NCBI GenBank assembly: GCA_963576475.1
Contig: OY754984.1
Location: forward strand, 21,229,215-21,293,214
Direction: 5' to 3'
Length of the DNA stretch: 64,000 bases
Origin: Molanna angustata
Taxonomy: Eukaryota; Arthropoda; Insecta; Trichoptera; Molannidae
Shown: piece after piece, positions 54,701 through 64,000 of the stretch
Layout: each line of letters begins with the position of its first letter
How positions within the stretch are numbered: position 1 is the stretch's first letter
Made by a program: the position numbers and the translations under genes
The notes under the pieces: generated by a model
What the model was told of the DNA's origin: nothing
The model's input: only the letters and a program-made list of their open reading frames with translations
The model's database searches: none

Positions 54701-55545
54701 CCAAACATAGAAATTTATCTAATTACATTTTTATTCATACTAATTGTTACTATCAGGAATATAAATTTTCTTCCGATAGTATATTTTTATGTTAAGATAA
54801 ACAAACTATTAATGCAGTATATTGAAGAATGCTTATGTTGTATGAAATATTTTAAAAAAAGCAGATAAATTTTGTTCTAAAGAACGCGAGAGCATTTTCC
54901 AAATTTTGACAGGTGATATCATATGAAGATTTTTTTTGTTATTTATGGAAAGCTAATCAGTTCTATGTTCAAGCTCTTTACATTATATCATGAAATCAAA
55001 TTACTGAACTTTTCCATACATAGAAATTTAACTAATTACATTTTTATTCATACTAAATCAGGAATATAAATTTTCTTCCGATAGTATATTTTTATGTTAA
55101 GATAAACAAACTATTAATGCAGTATAGTGAAGAATGCTTATGTTGTATGAAATATTTTTAAAAAAGCAGATAAATTATGTTTTAAAGAACGCGAGAGCAT
55201 TTTCAAAATTTTGACACGTGATATTATATGAAGAATTTTTTTGTTATTTATGGAAAGCTAATCAGTTCTATGTTCAATCTCTTTACATTATAACATGAAA
55301 TCAAATTACTGAACTTTTCCATACATAGAAATTTATCTAATTACATTTTTATTCATACTAAATGTTACTATCAGGAATATAAATTTTCTTCCGATAGTAT
55401 ATTTTTATGTTAAGATAAACAAACTATTAATGCAGTATAGTGAAGAATGCTTATGTTGTATGAAATATTTTAAAAAAAGCAGATAAATTTTGTTCTAAAG
55501 AACGCGAGAGCATTTTCCAAATTTTAACAGGTGATATCATATGAT
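51782..55545. repeat. Satellite array, 313-bp unit, about 12 copies
   Basis: The marker ac/at-cagg before aatataaat occurs at 51821, 52134, 52446, 52759, 53071, 53493, 53806, 54126, 54439, 54752, 55057 and 55370; most spacings are 312-313. One interval is 422 because part of a unit is duplicated near 53310-53400, and one is 305 because of a deletion. The first four units form two 625-base dimers that are virtually identical. Identical 64-codon frames at 52295 and 52920 reflect the repeat and are not genes. Confidence 0.93.
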
Positions 55546-55556
55546 GTTAATATGAA

Positions 55557-57095
55557 GTCGATCAGACTTATAGTTTGGGCTCTAGAGAGGACACAAAAAA
55601 GATAAATGCTACGGCGTACGGCGTACGGCGTACAGCGTATACGCCATACACACAAACACATCACGACGAAACTCATAGTGTGCATTCTCTACATGATACC
55701 CATTGAGAAATTGATGTAAAAAAAATACGCTTAAATTTTGCGAAATCATGACTCTCCCCTATTCCATAGTGTGGAGAGTAAAAAAATTTACAATCGAAAA
55801 TATACAAATCCGCACTGAATAAACAATTTATTACCAAGGTTGTAAAATCAATTACCTAGTTACAGTCTTACAGAAAAAAAAACAAAAATAATTATTACAA
55901 AATTGAATTTATTGTTTCCAAACTCCTCTCCCCTTCACCTTTACACACCCCTTGTTCTAAATATTAATACTGTTTATTCAATTTTGTAGTAACATATTCA
56001 GTATAAATTGTGCATCTGAAGATGCTAGTTGTACCTAGCGAAAGCGCTTAGGGTCATTAAATTGTACTCATTGTGGATTAAAACGGTGTTTTATTTTTAT
56101 AAATAAATTTAATATTTACTTTATATTTATGAACTTCCACTGTTTTAACAAAAAAATATTGAAATTGTCAAAAATGATTAACTAAGCAAATACAAAATTA
56201 GATTCATACAACAACGAAGTTTGGGACAGGATAATGGATTGGAATGGGAAAATAAGAAAAAGAAAATCATTAATTAGAAGGCCTCAACATGTTCTTAAAA
56301 TGCCCGGTGACCCAAACACGTCATGACCTGCAAACCTTGTATCAAATGATTTGCATGATATTTATACAAAAACATTATTTGAGGTTAATGACACTTTTAT
56401 TGATTGTGTTAAGTCAATATTGATGAACGGCGGCAAATAAGGATTCGAACTCAGATATTCTGACAAAAAATAAAAATGAAAACACTTACATAAAATCAGT
56501 GCTTCAATTAGGTATTCTTTATTAATCGGACAAAATCAATTTGCCAACAATTTCTTCCCTTGTAATTAGTATTGGTACATTGCACACGACTTCAATTATC
56601 TTGTCGAGATATATCTTAGTTCAAATTGATTAATTAGGTACAAACATTGGTAGACAGTTGGTACTTGATGAAGTATCTACTGTGGTTCCACAAGAAAATT
56701 ATGTAGTTTTTACGAAGTTGATATAAACTTGAACATCGCATTTTGATATCAAATATGTTAAAATGTTATTTATTAGAAGCAATAAAAAAATTAAATCCTA
56801 TTTAAAAGCTAATAAAATGTCCCGAATAATGACGTCATTTTGACGTCGTTTGTTTTTTTTACTCTCCACACTATGGAATAGTGGAGAGTCATGATTTCAC
56901 AATTTTTAAGCCTATTTTTTACATCAATTTCTCAACGGGTAACATGTAGAGAGTGCACACTGTGAGTTTCGTCATGGTGTGTTTATATGTATGGCGTATG
57001 GCGTACGGCGTACGGAAAATCCTTTTTGTGTCCTCTCTACAGCCCAAACTATAAGTCCGATCGATTCATATTTTACAAAAATAAATTAAAAATAA
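55557..57095. repeat. Inverted repeat of about 230-bp arms around a 1.07-kb core
   Basis: The left arm (55557-55790) holds cgatcagacttatagtttgg, agaggacacaaaaaa, tacggcgtac units, acgacgaaactcatagtgtg and ctattccatagtgtggagag. The right arm (56862-57095) carries the reverse. Near the inner end of each arm is a small palindrome, ctctccacactatggaatag plus tggagag. The core is AT-rich and non-coding as far as I can see. Part of the right arm text repeats again at 57185-57300. Confidence 0.75.
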
Positions 57096-57939
57096 AAATA
57101 TGTTTAAAGTGCATAGACCTAGAGCTGATTAGTTTTCCATAGACAACTTTTGATTTCTTCTCTATGAATTCATCATTTACGTTGTTTTTTTGTGTCCTCT
57201 CTTCAGCCCAAACTATAATTCCGATTGACTTCATATTGATATCATATGTTTTAAGTCCATAAACTTAGAGCTGATTAGTTTTCCATAGACAACGGTTCAT
57301 TTTTTCTCAATGTTTCTTTATGATTTCATCTATTAAAACTGAAAAAATGCTCTCACGACCTGGAAATTAGAGATATTATAATTTGGTTTCAACTATTTAT
57401 ACAACACCAAGAATCTACATAAAATTGTATTCAAAGTTGGTCAATGTTTAAAGAAAAATATTCAACGGTTTGAAAAAATTATATTTTATTTAATGGATTT
57501 TATATGAAACTTATATGTAACAAGAGAATTTTTTTATGTTTGGCAATGTTCAGTTCTTTGATTTCATATTGATATAAGAATATATTCATAGCTTGAACTT
57601 AGAACTGATTAGCTTTCCATAGATATCATAAAATATCTTCATATGATTTCATACAACAATAGCATTCTTTACCATAATGGGATTGTCAACATTTCAAGAA
57701 GAAAAAATGAACGCTTACTATGGTGTGGAACGTTTAGTGTTGGCTACAACACACTCGTTTTTCTATAGTAATTTATGATTTTCACGTCAATATGATGTAC
57801 TTGAGGTGAGGTATAATATTTATAAAAATTATATTGTAAATTAAAAATTGGACTTATTTTGGCTAGTCATGTCATGTTATCTTAAGAATAATAATTTTTA
57901 AGATGATTGATATTCATGATTTATACATATTTATTACTC

Positions 57940-58456
57940 CTCACTAACCCAAGGGGATATAGTGGGGAGTTATGATTTCGCAATTTTTAAGGGTATTTTT
58001 TTATTGCAGATTATCAACTAGTATCATGCTGAGATTGTATTCTGAAAGTTTCTGTACGGCGTGTTCATTTTTACTTTATCGATTATAGACTAAAGTACTC
58101 ATTCGATTATATTCAAATTTTGCAAATTTGTATATCTAATACTCACTTAGACCCCATTAGATTTTGAAGGATATCTGAATAGTGCTTCTCATTTTTTTTA
58201 ACGATCAAATATTTCAAAGTAACCCCAAACTCAGTTAACTTAAATTTTGAATTTTTTTATTTTCAAATTGGTAAAAAGGCACGTCTCCTTCATAAAATGG
58301 CATTAAGAGTTATCAATTTTTCATAATAAAATATTTAAATAAAAAAAAAATTTAACAAAGTCATTTGATGAAAATTTTCCATACAAAATTTGAATACTTT
58401 ATAGGATGACTTGTTAGTGAGGAGTTTAGCGTTGGCCACAACCTACTTGTTTTTTT
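57940..58456 (+). mobile_element. Family T element ending in the same terminal repeat
   Basis: Matches 48776-49292 for about 500 bases and then ends with tttagcgttggccacaacct, acttgttttttttt, which is the terminal repeat of the 6-kb element. It therefore looks like the right end of a related element whose left end is missing. Confidence 0.6.
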
Positions 58457-58459
58457 TTT

Positions 58460-59055
58460 GTGAAAGAATTTGATATCTTCCTTTACAAGTAGGTATTATT
58501 TTTATTATTTTTTGTGAAAAATGTGTGAAATTAACCTATAATATTACTCACTTTTCAATGTCGTAATCAAACTTAAAGTTTGGTTATTTTTCGTCCTTCG
58601 TCCCATCAAATTTGAATAATGACGGCATCATAATATAATATATTATAAATATAACATATAAATATATATGCGAAAAAAATTTCAAAGTAGAATAATCGAA
58701 CCTTCTCCGGGAAATTTGTTTTCCACGCGGTTAGACGTCAAAGTTGACGGCGAAATGGGAAAACAATGTCCGCTCTTCCAAGTTTTCCTATTTGAAGAAA
58801 TATCAAAGATGGCGGGCGGGGACAAAGAAAAGGAAGAATAATATATACCTACATTTAGACTTTTTAATTTATATCTTACTTGGACATATTTCTCCACGCT
58901 GTGTAGGCACAACGTTAAAAGGAAGTATACGCTATAAGCGGATTCTTTAAACGCGAATTTGAAATGGCGCGTATAGTTAAATATACATTAAAATATTGTT
59001 TTTAAGTTAATAGTAAAAATAGCATGTTAAAAACAACCAAATTATAGTTATTTGG
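58460..59055. other. Intron 12 spacer
   Basis: No repeat or coding signature recognised; overlapping short frames on both strands at 58680-58950 lack domain features. Confidence 0.4.
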
Positions 59056-59059
59056 TTCT

Positions 59060-59292
59060 TCTTCTTCTTCTTAAGCCCTTCGTCGTCCAGTAATGGACTT
59101 TTGCCTCCCCCTGAGACCTTCATAGCTCCCTATTCTGGGCAGACCACATCCATCCGCCTCCAACTACTCGTCTTATATTATCATCAGACCACCTTGTGTG
59201 AAGCCTTCCAATACTTCTTTTGCCCGTTTTAGGTCACTATTCTAGCACTTTATTTGTCCATCTGGAGTCTGTGGTTCGGGTTTTTTTTTTTT
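59060..59292 (-). mobile_element. LINE C-terminus, degenerate
   Basis: On the minus strand it reads GRLHTRWSDDNIRRVVGGGW, then MWSAQNRELRRSQGEAKVHY and WTTKGLRRRR with shifts. Same family as 9405-9612. Confidence 0.75.
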
Positions 59293-59639
59293 TTCTCTCT
59301 TATCCACTATCTCTTAAAGAAATACCCAGCATTATCCTTTCCACGACTCTTTGTGTTTCTGCTAAATTATGAAGCATTTTGTTTGTATATCGGGAGAACG
59401 CAAGTTTCAAAGACATTATTTTTCAAAGACGTACTTCGAAGACGTGAGGATGTAAGAGAATTTACCAAAGGGAGTTATTTGGTTATTTTTACCAAATATT
59501 TTGTACACACAGCCAAATTGTTACTTTACAGTTATAATAAGAATAATAATATTATTTTATTTTTTACGGCGCTGGCCGATTTACTAATGATATTAATAAC
59601 AATTAAGCACTACGAATAATAACACTCAATTATTATTAT

Positions 59640-60660
59640 TACCATTATACACTTCCTCAAAAGAATTAGCAGATCAATGCGTAAATTGTAAATTATTTAA
59701 AAGAGCAAAATAAAATGCAACAAACGCATCATCAAGCTTTCAATTGGGAATAGTTCACCCATCCAGATACTTAACATATCAAAGGATTAGGCTCTGAGGA
59801 GGTCTCTATACTACCTAACAACCCTACTGATTCCCGAATATTAACGTTTAAAAAATCTTTAACGATTCTACATGTATTCATAATTACCGTTTTTTGCATT
59901 TTTATTATTAAATTTTTCGATAAATCTATAATTTCTAAATTACGGATTAACGATTTTGGAATAATGCCAGTGGCTGAAATAATGAACGGTAATATTATTA
60001 TTTTACGAGAATGCCAAAGTCTTTTAATCTCGTTACCTAAAGCGGTGTATTTTCTAATTTTTTCATCAAAAGTTTTTATAATATTACTAGAATTTGGAAT
60101 AGCCACGTCGCAAATATATGTTATTTTTTTAATTTTACCATGTATTATTAAATCGGGTCTGTTATGTTGAATTGACCGGTCAGTTAATATTGTTTTATCG
60201 TAATAAAGCGAAATATTATTATTTTCTAAAAATGAAATCGGATCATATTCATAATATGGTTTTATGTTTATCGCGTCAATTAATTTATATTTAATAGCTA
60301 AATTTTGATGTATTATTTTTGCTACTTGGTTATGTCTAAATGTATATTCTGATTGCGCGAGAAAAGAACAGCCCGATATTATATGATCGATTGTTTCCGG
60401 AAAAGCCAAACATTTCCTACAACTATCATCAACTACATTTATGTCTTTTATTATATATTTTTGATAATTTTTAGTTTTTATTACTCTATCCTGAATTGCT
60501 ATTATAAAACCTTCTAAATCCGCGTCCAAATCACCAATACTCAACCATTTGTTTGACCAAATTTTGTCAACATAAGGTTGGTTGAGAAATTTTGGATGTA
60601 TAGAATGAATTATTTTATTTAGCTACGAATTTAGAAGGTCGTCATTTATATTTATAATAT
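59640..60660 (-). mobile_element. R2/R4-type retrotransposon C-terminus: zinc knuckle and restriction-like endonuclease
   Basis: On the minus strand an open frame of 257 codons (60544-59771) extends upstream to about 60660 apart from one stop. Counting from its first Met, C42-x2-C45-x8-H54-x4-C59 forms a CCHC knuckle. R129-P-D131, D146 (ICDVAIP) and K162 (EKIRKY) follow as a PD-(D/E)xK nuclease core, as in R2-like elements that nick their target with this domain. IIILPFIISATGIIPKSL and MNTCRIVKDFL close the protein. The 3' untranslated region runs to about 59640. The reverse transcriptase is missing, so this is a 5'-truncated copy with an intact terminus. Confidence 0.85.
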
Positions 60661-60784
60661 TGTTATTGGCATTCTCGTAATTTAAATTTAATGTTGTTAA
60701 ATTTTTGTCCGCCTCACAGATTACTTTATGCATTAAAGAACTATCAGATTTTTTGTGAAAGAAAGTTAATAATATTATTATTAG

Positions 60785-61060
60785 TCCCAATAATATTATC
60801 GTCTACAGGCATCATACCAAAACTCTCCAAAAAAATATAGACATACTAAAGCTACCCCCATACGTAATCATCAACATACAAAAAACTACAATTATCAACA
60901 CATGCACAATAGTCAGAAAATTTCTACAGGTACCACTTTAAACAACTACACACAACCACACAGACACACAAACACAAAGCCTCACAACTTGAGTACGCTC
61001 CGTCGTGAAGGAAATTACCGGACCATAACCGAGATCAATCTATAATAATAATAATAAAAC
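60785..61060 (+). mobile_element. Second R2/R4-type lineage, 3' end copy 1
   Basis: Pieces read VPIILSSTGIIPKTLQKN-like text (one frameshift), ILKLPPYVIINIQKTTIINT and CTIVRKFLQVPL with a stop. A 3' region follows containing ttgagtacgctccgtcgtga, gaccataaccgagatcaatc and (taa)n. It is homologous to the last 70 residues of the frame at 59771-60544 but clearly diverged. Confidence 0.75.
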
Positions 61061-61064
61061 TTAT

Positions 61065-61625
61065 CGAAACACACCCCAAGTGGTATCAATACCCACCCCC
61101 AGCTGTAACAGAAAATGATAACTACAAACTATACTGGAATAGAGACATAATCACAGACAGAACAAACCTACATAACCGACCAGACATTACATTAATCGAC
61201 AAAATAGGTACATAAACACACATATCTAATAGAAATATCGATACCAAATACAGCAAATCTAAAAGAGAAACATTTAGAAAAAATAGATAAATACATACCT
61301 TTAGCAGAACAGATAAAATCACAGTGGAAACAAGAAAAAGTAACAATAGTCCCAATAATATTATCGTTTACAGGCATCATACCAAAAACTCTCCAAAAAA
61401 ATATAGACATACTAAAGTTACCCCCATACGTAATCACCAACATACAAAAAACTACAATTATCAACACATGCACAATAGTCAGAAAATTTCTACAGGTACC
61501 ACTTTAAACAACTACACACAACCACACAGACACACACACACATAGCCTCACAACTTGAGTACGCTCCGTTGTGAAGGAAATTACCGGATCATAACCGAGA
61601 TCAATCTATAATAATAATAATACAT
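61065..61625 (+). mobile_element. Second R2/R4-type lineage, 3' end copy 2 with endonuclease
   Basis: Reads LYWNRDIITDRTNLHNRPDI, then (after shifts) ISIPN, EKIDKYIPLAEQ and VTIVPIILSFTGIIPKTLQK, ILKLPPYVITNIQKTTIINT and CTIVRKFLQVPL. The 3' region is the same as in copy 1 and also ends in (taa)n. Copies 1 and 2 are nearly identical where they overlap and lie in tandem. Confidence 0.8.
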
Positions 61626-61689
61626 TTATTGAGCAGAAGAAGTTAAGGTACATACAAATACAAGCTATAAACATAAAATAAAACAGAAA

Positions 61690-62215
61690 AAATAAAAGTA
61701 GGTAAATAAGACAAAAATGACCTTATAAGTCTGGCGCAATTCAGGGGTGACTTCTATGCGAAAAATGCATTGTCACCTCACATATAAGAATTGTAGCTTT
61801 CATTATTTACAAAAAACCAATTCTCTCAATAGATGGCGTTACAACAAAATAAATAAAAAATAATAAGATTGTTGTTCATAATTTCACCCATAGATGGTTG
61901 TAGTAAAAATTCCTTATTTTCAAGCGAAAATAATTTCAGTATTACAATATATAGAAGTTTCAAAATTGAATTGATAGGGATCTCATTAAAAAGGCATAAT
62001 TGGTGAACGTTGCGCAAGCGCATAAAGTGATCACGTGAACCAGCCGATGACAGGTCGTAAGCCCTGTAGGTGCCTTGATTTCCCGGTTCTCCTACAATAA
62101 ATATTCCAACTTCGTCTCTATTGAGATAATTAAAAATCTGTTAAAAAATATCTTTGACTCCCGACAGGGAAAAAAATCCAATGTTTGCGCATATGCAATA
62201 ATAAAAATATATTCG
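61690..62215 (+). repeat. Dispersed repeat cluster D, near-identical to intron 10 copy
   Basis: 61697-62135 matches 43145-43585 almost base for base, followed by the gactcccgacag / gcgcatatgcaataat block at 62153-62210. In intron 10 that last block lies on the other side of the 440-bp unit, so the unit order differs between copies. Confidence 0.8.
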
Positions 62216-62219
62216 ATAA

Positions 62220-62640
62220 AATAAAATAAATGAAAACAACCTCTCCAACTCAAAAGGACCATTCTCAGCTATGATAGTTACTGATTTTTTTAGAGTTGAA
62301 ACTTTTGTGTTGTAAACCATAGGTATTTCAATTTTCGGTTCAGGGCCATCGAAAATGCATGAGGCAAAATAACTCCCCAAAATGAGGTTCCCCACACATT
62401 CTGAATGTAGTATATTTTTAGATGAAACATGATTTGTGTATGGGGATACACGCATGTGTCGGATTATATTTTATAAGGTAGGTACTGCACGCCCGCACAC
62501 CTATCTGTGATAACCCCACGTTGTGGTATGTGCCGTGATGGTATGAATGAATGAATGAAATATGGACTAAATTGTTACATTAAAAATTACATCATTAGCA
62601 TTCGAAAACGTAAAAAAATAATTCCAATAATCGTTTTCTA
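62220..62640. other. Intron 12 spacer
   Basis: No gene recognised. A block with taaccccacgttgtgg and (gaat)n at 62505-62560 recalls 5095-5120 and may be a retroelement end. Confidence 0.4.
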
Positions 62641-62647
62641 AACTAAA

Positions 62648-62835
62648 TAGATGGGTGGATGGCAGAGCGGTTAGCGCGCTGGGCTGGGAATCCAGTGATC
62701 GCGAGTTCGAATCCTGCCTCAACCGGTTTCGTTCACCTATAGCACAAGCATTTATTTGCTTATTTTAGGGAACGTAGGAAGATGTATATGTACTTGTTTA
62801 AAAAGGACATATTCATTTTTATTTTTCTTTAAAAA
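62648..62835 (+). mobile_element. tRNA-derived SINE (family A), full-length
   Basis: Box A tggcagagcggttagcgcgc, box B gcgagttcgaatcc, an anticodon-like loop ctgggaa, then the family body gaacgtaggaagatgtatat and aaaaggacatattcattt with an A-rich tail. With 4817-5012 it is the best-preserved copy in the window. Confidence 0.87.
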
Positions 62836-62839
62836 AAAA

Positions 62840-63285
62840 ACTTTTAAAAAATATCTAACTTTTAATTATTAAGACGAAGGAAATTATTTTGGTTAAATGT
62901 TTAAGAAAAATGAAAAAAAACTTGTACTTCTTATCACTGGTTCATTATTGAAAATCATTTTTCTTAAAACAGCTATGAATGATGTCAACATTATTGCTCA
63001 GAAATCAGTAGGGTTGATTTATAATACTGCCTCATAGCCTAATGCCTATACTTTACAAGAACGAGGTTTTCAACGCGGTCCTATTTTCAACGCTTAAATC
63101 AGCATCCAAAATACAGGTTACTCAAAATATCGCTTTAAACGAGTTTTATTTTCTCCTTTATTTGCGACCCCTATTATTGCAATTACGAAATAATTAAAAA
63201 TGCCCTGAATATGAAAAATAGCAACATTTTAGTTTCAGCTTTATCTTTCTCTCGTTTTCTTCGTTTGACTTTTCATTTTGACTAC
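62840..63285. other. Intron 12 spacer
   Basis: Near 63000 atcagtagggttgatttataat recalls the RLE-family 3' end. Nothing else recognised. Confidence 0.35.
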
Positions 63286-63360
63286 CCGGCATTTGACTTG
63301 AATTGGACACGATTTGACTTGAATTGGACACGATTTGACTTGAATTGGACACGATTTGAT
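63286..63360. repeat. 21-bp tandem repeat, three to four copies
   Basis: gatttgacttgaattggacac repeated in tandem. Confidence 0.9.
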
Positions 63361-63392
63361 TGTTTTGGACCCTCACTGTTTTGTTTTTGTTC

Positions 63393-63528
63393 TAAAACAT
63401 TGCTATCTTATAGTGAGATGCCAAACTAAAACATTGCTATCTTATAGTGAGATGCCAAACTAAAACATTGCTATCTTATAGTGAGATGCCAAACTAAAAC
63501 ATTGCTATCTTATAGTGAGATGCCAAAC
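63393..63528. repeat. 34-bp tandem repeat, four copies
   Basis: taaaacattgctatcttata plus gtgagatgccaaac repeated four times without visible change, which implies recent amplification. Confidence 0.95.
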
Positions 63529-63529
63529 A

Positions 63530-63760
63530 AACATCGAAAGGGTTCAACGGAATTTCATAAAATACCTCAATTATATATCGCGAACATATGTATCTCCCTA
63601 ACTACGCTGAGTCACTACTCCTGTTTAAAACGGAAAGTTTAGAGAACAGAAGAATTATCTCCTACATGTCGTTGCTTCATAATATTTTTTGTTATATTCA
63701 TAATAATTATCGACGAAGTTTTTATTTTTTAAGCTAGTTAATGCCCTAACAAGGCGAAAT
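63530..63760 (+). mobile_element. LINE reverse transcriptase fragment
   Basis: Reads IERVQRNFIKYLNYISRTYV, then (after a shift) YAESLLLFKTESLENRRIIS. IE-x-[VI]-Q-[RK]-x-F-[IL]-KYL-N is a hallmark of the C-terminal part of jockey/CR1-like reverse transcriptases. Confidence 0.75.
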
Positions 63761-63819
63761 AGGCCTATCGCGCAGAATAAAATTAATGTAGAATCAAAAA
63801 GTCTTTACTTTTTATTATA

Positions 63820-64000
63820 GATATAACTCAGGACCCTGAACAGACTTCTGAGCATATCCTATGGGAATGCACTAACTTCTCCGTGTCAACTTTCCGACGA
63901 GAACTCTACGACGATGTCCGAGGGAATTTCTTTGGACCCATTGGACATGCCGACCTTGTAGCCACAAAGAGCAACTTTAGGGCTTTCAAGACTTTCTGTC
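63820..64000 (+). mobile_element. Non-LTR retrotransposon C-terminal fragment, cut by window end
   Basis: One open frame reads DITQDPEQTSEHILWECTNF, then SVSTFRRELYDDVRGNFFGP. The word T-x-E-H-[IL]-[LI]-x-[EDW]-C is the end of the zinc-finger-like motif downstream of the ribonuclease H or reverse transcriptase region of many insect LINEs. It continues beyond base 64000. A host gene is unlikely. Confidence 0.65.

Larger units (their letters stand above)
51734..57763. mobile_element. About 6-kb composite TIR element containing a satellite
   Basis: The left end aaaaaacgagtgggttgtgg, ccaacactaaactctccaca reappears reversed at the right end (tgtggaacgtttagtgttgg, ctacaacacactcgtttttc). The motif TATA directly flanks both ends (51730-51733, 57764-57767), a possible but weak 4-bp target duplication. 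Inside the right end a single copy of the sequence that forms the satellite unit at the left is present in reverse. No transposase frame is legible. The interior holds a second inverted repeat (55557-57095). The superfamily is not recognised. Confidence 0.6.

Noticed and set aside
46500..58000. Remaining FAS exons (end of MAT, dehydratase, and later domains) within intron 12
   Set aside because: I looked for GC-richer open blocks bordered by ag/gt with FAS motifs such as the dehydratase H-x-x-x-G-x-x-x-x-P and found none.
59771..60544. Host nuclease gene of 257 residues
   Set aside because: The CCHC knuckle plus PD-(D/E)xK order and the repeated 3' ends elsewhere in the window identify it as the C-terminus of an R2/R4-type retroelement.
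63820..63826. Splice acceptor (tttttattatag) leading into a new FAS or host exon at the window end
   Set aside because: The downstream frame carries a retroelement-type EHILWEC motif and not dehydratase-domain sequence, so it is read as a LINE fragment.

Overview
This is AT-rich, repeat-dense animal nuclear DNA, most probably from an insect. Every gene-like signal is eukaryotic: GT-AG introns, tRNA-derived SINEs, many non-LTR retrotransposon tails, TIR and foldback DNA elements, satellites and very long (TA)n tracts. The only host gene I can support is the N-terminal third of a type I (animal) fatty acid synthase on the + strand. The protein looks insect-like. The transposon families would fit Lepidoptera or Hemiptera, but I cannot decide the order from sequence alone.

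Fatty acid synthase (16555-45757, continuing beyond the window). Twelve coding exons (16555-16725, 24779-24971, 26166-26286, 27090-27293, 27625-27905, 28957-29099, 38626-38829, 39382-39571, 40389-40545, 42395-42564, 43995-44146, 45574-45757) join in frame through GT-AG introns and give 2170 coding bases, about 723 residues. They encode the complete ketosynthase domain (Cys189, His321, His359), the linker, and the malonyl/acetyl transferase domain up to its catalytic His (Ser614, Arg639, His716). The spacing within each catalytic set equals that of vertebrate FASN. Dehydratase, methyltransferase-like, enoyl reductase, ketoreductase, ACP and thioesterase exons are not seen. The twelfth intron runs more than 18 kb to the end of the window.

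Layout. 1-16.5 kb is intergenic or 5' untranslated: a cluster of a TIR-bearing non-autonomous family (1.4-7.0 kb), a long (TA)n block holding a near-perfect palindrome (7.8-8.9 kb), then decayed LINE 3' ends (9.4-11.7 kb) and little else. Intron 1 (16.7-24.8 kb) carries LINE remnants, a SINE-derived minisatellite, a foldback element and an array of seven TGACGTCA palindromes. Intron 6 (29.1-38.6 kb) carries a hAT-like element with intact target duplications, several LINEs, and a second copy of the palindrome-in-(TA)n. Intron 8 is largely an inverted SINE pair. Intron 12 (45.8 kb onward) carries a roughly 6 kb TIR element whose left terminal region has been amplified into a 313-bp satellite, and several 3' ends of R2/R4-type retroelements with a restriction-like endonuclease.

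The most unusual material is structural: the satellite apparently grown from a transposon terminal repeat (51.7-57.8 kb), the minisatellite grown from the box B arm of a SINE (18.3-19.3 kb), the two palindromes embedded in (TA)n, the CRE-like array just upstream of exon 2, and decayed echoes of the exon 4 splice acceptor in intron 3.
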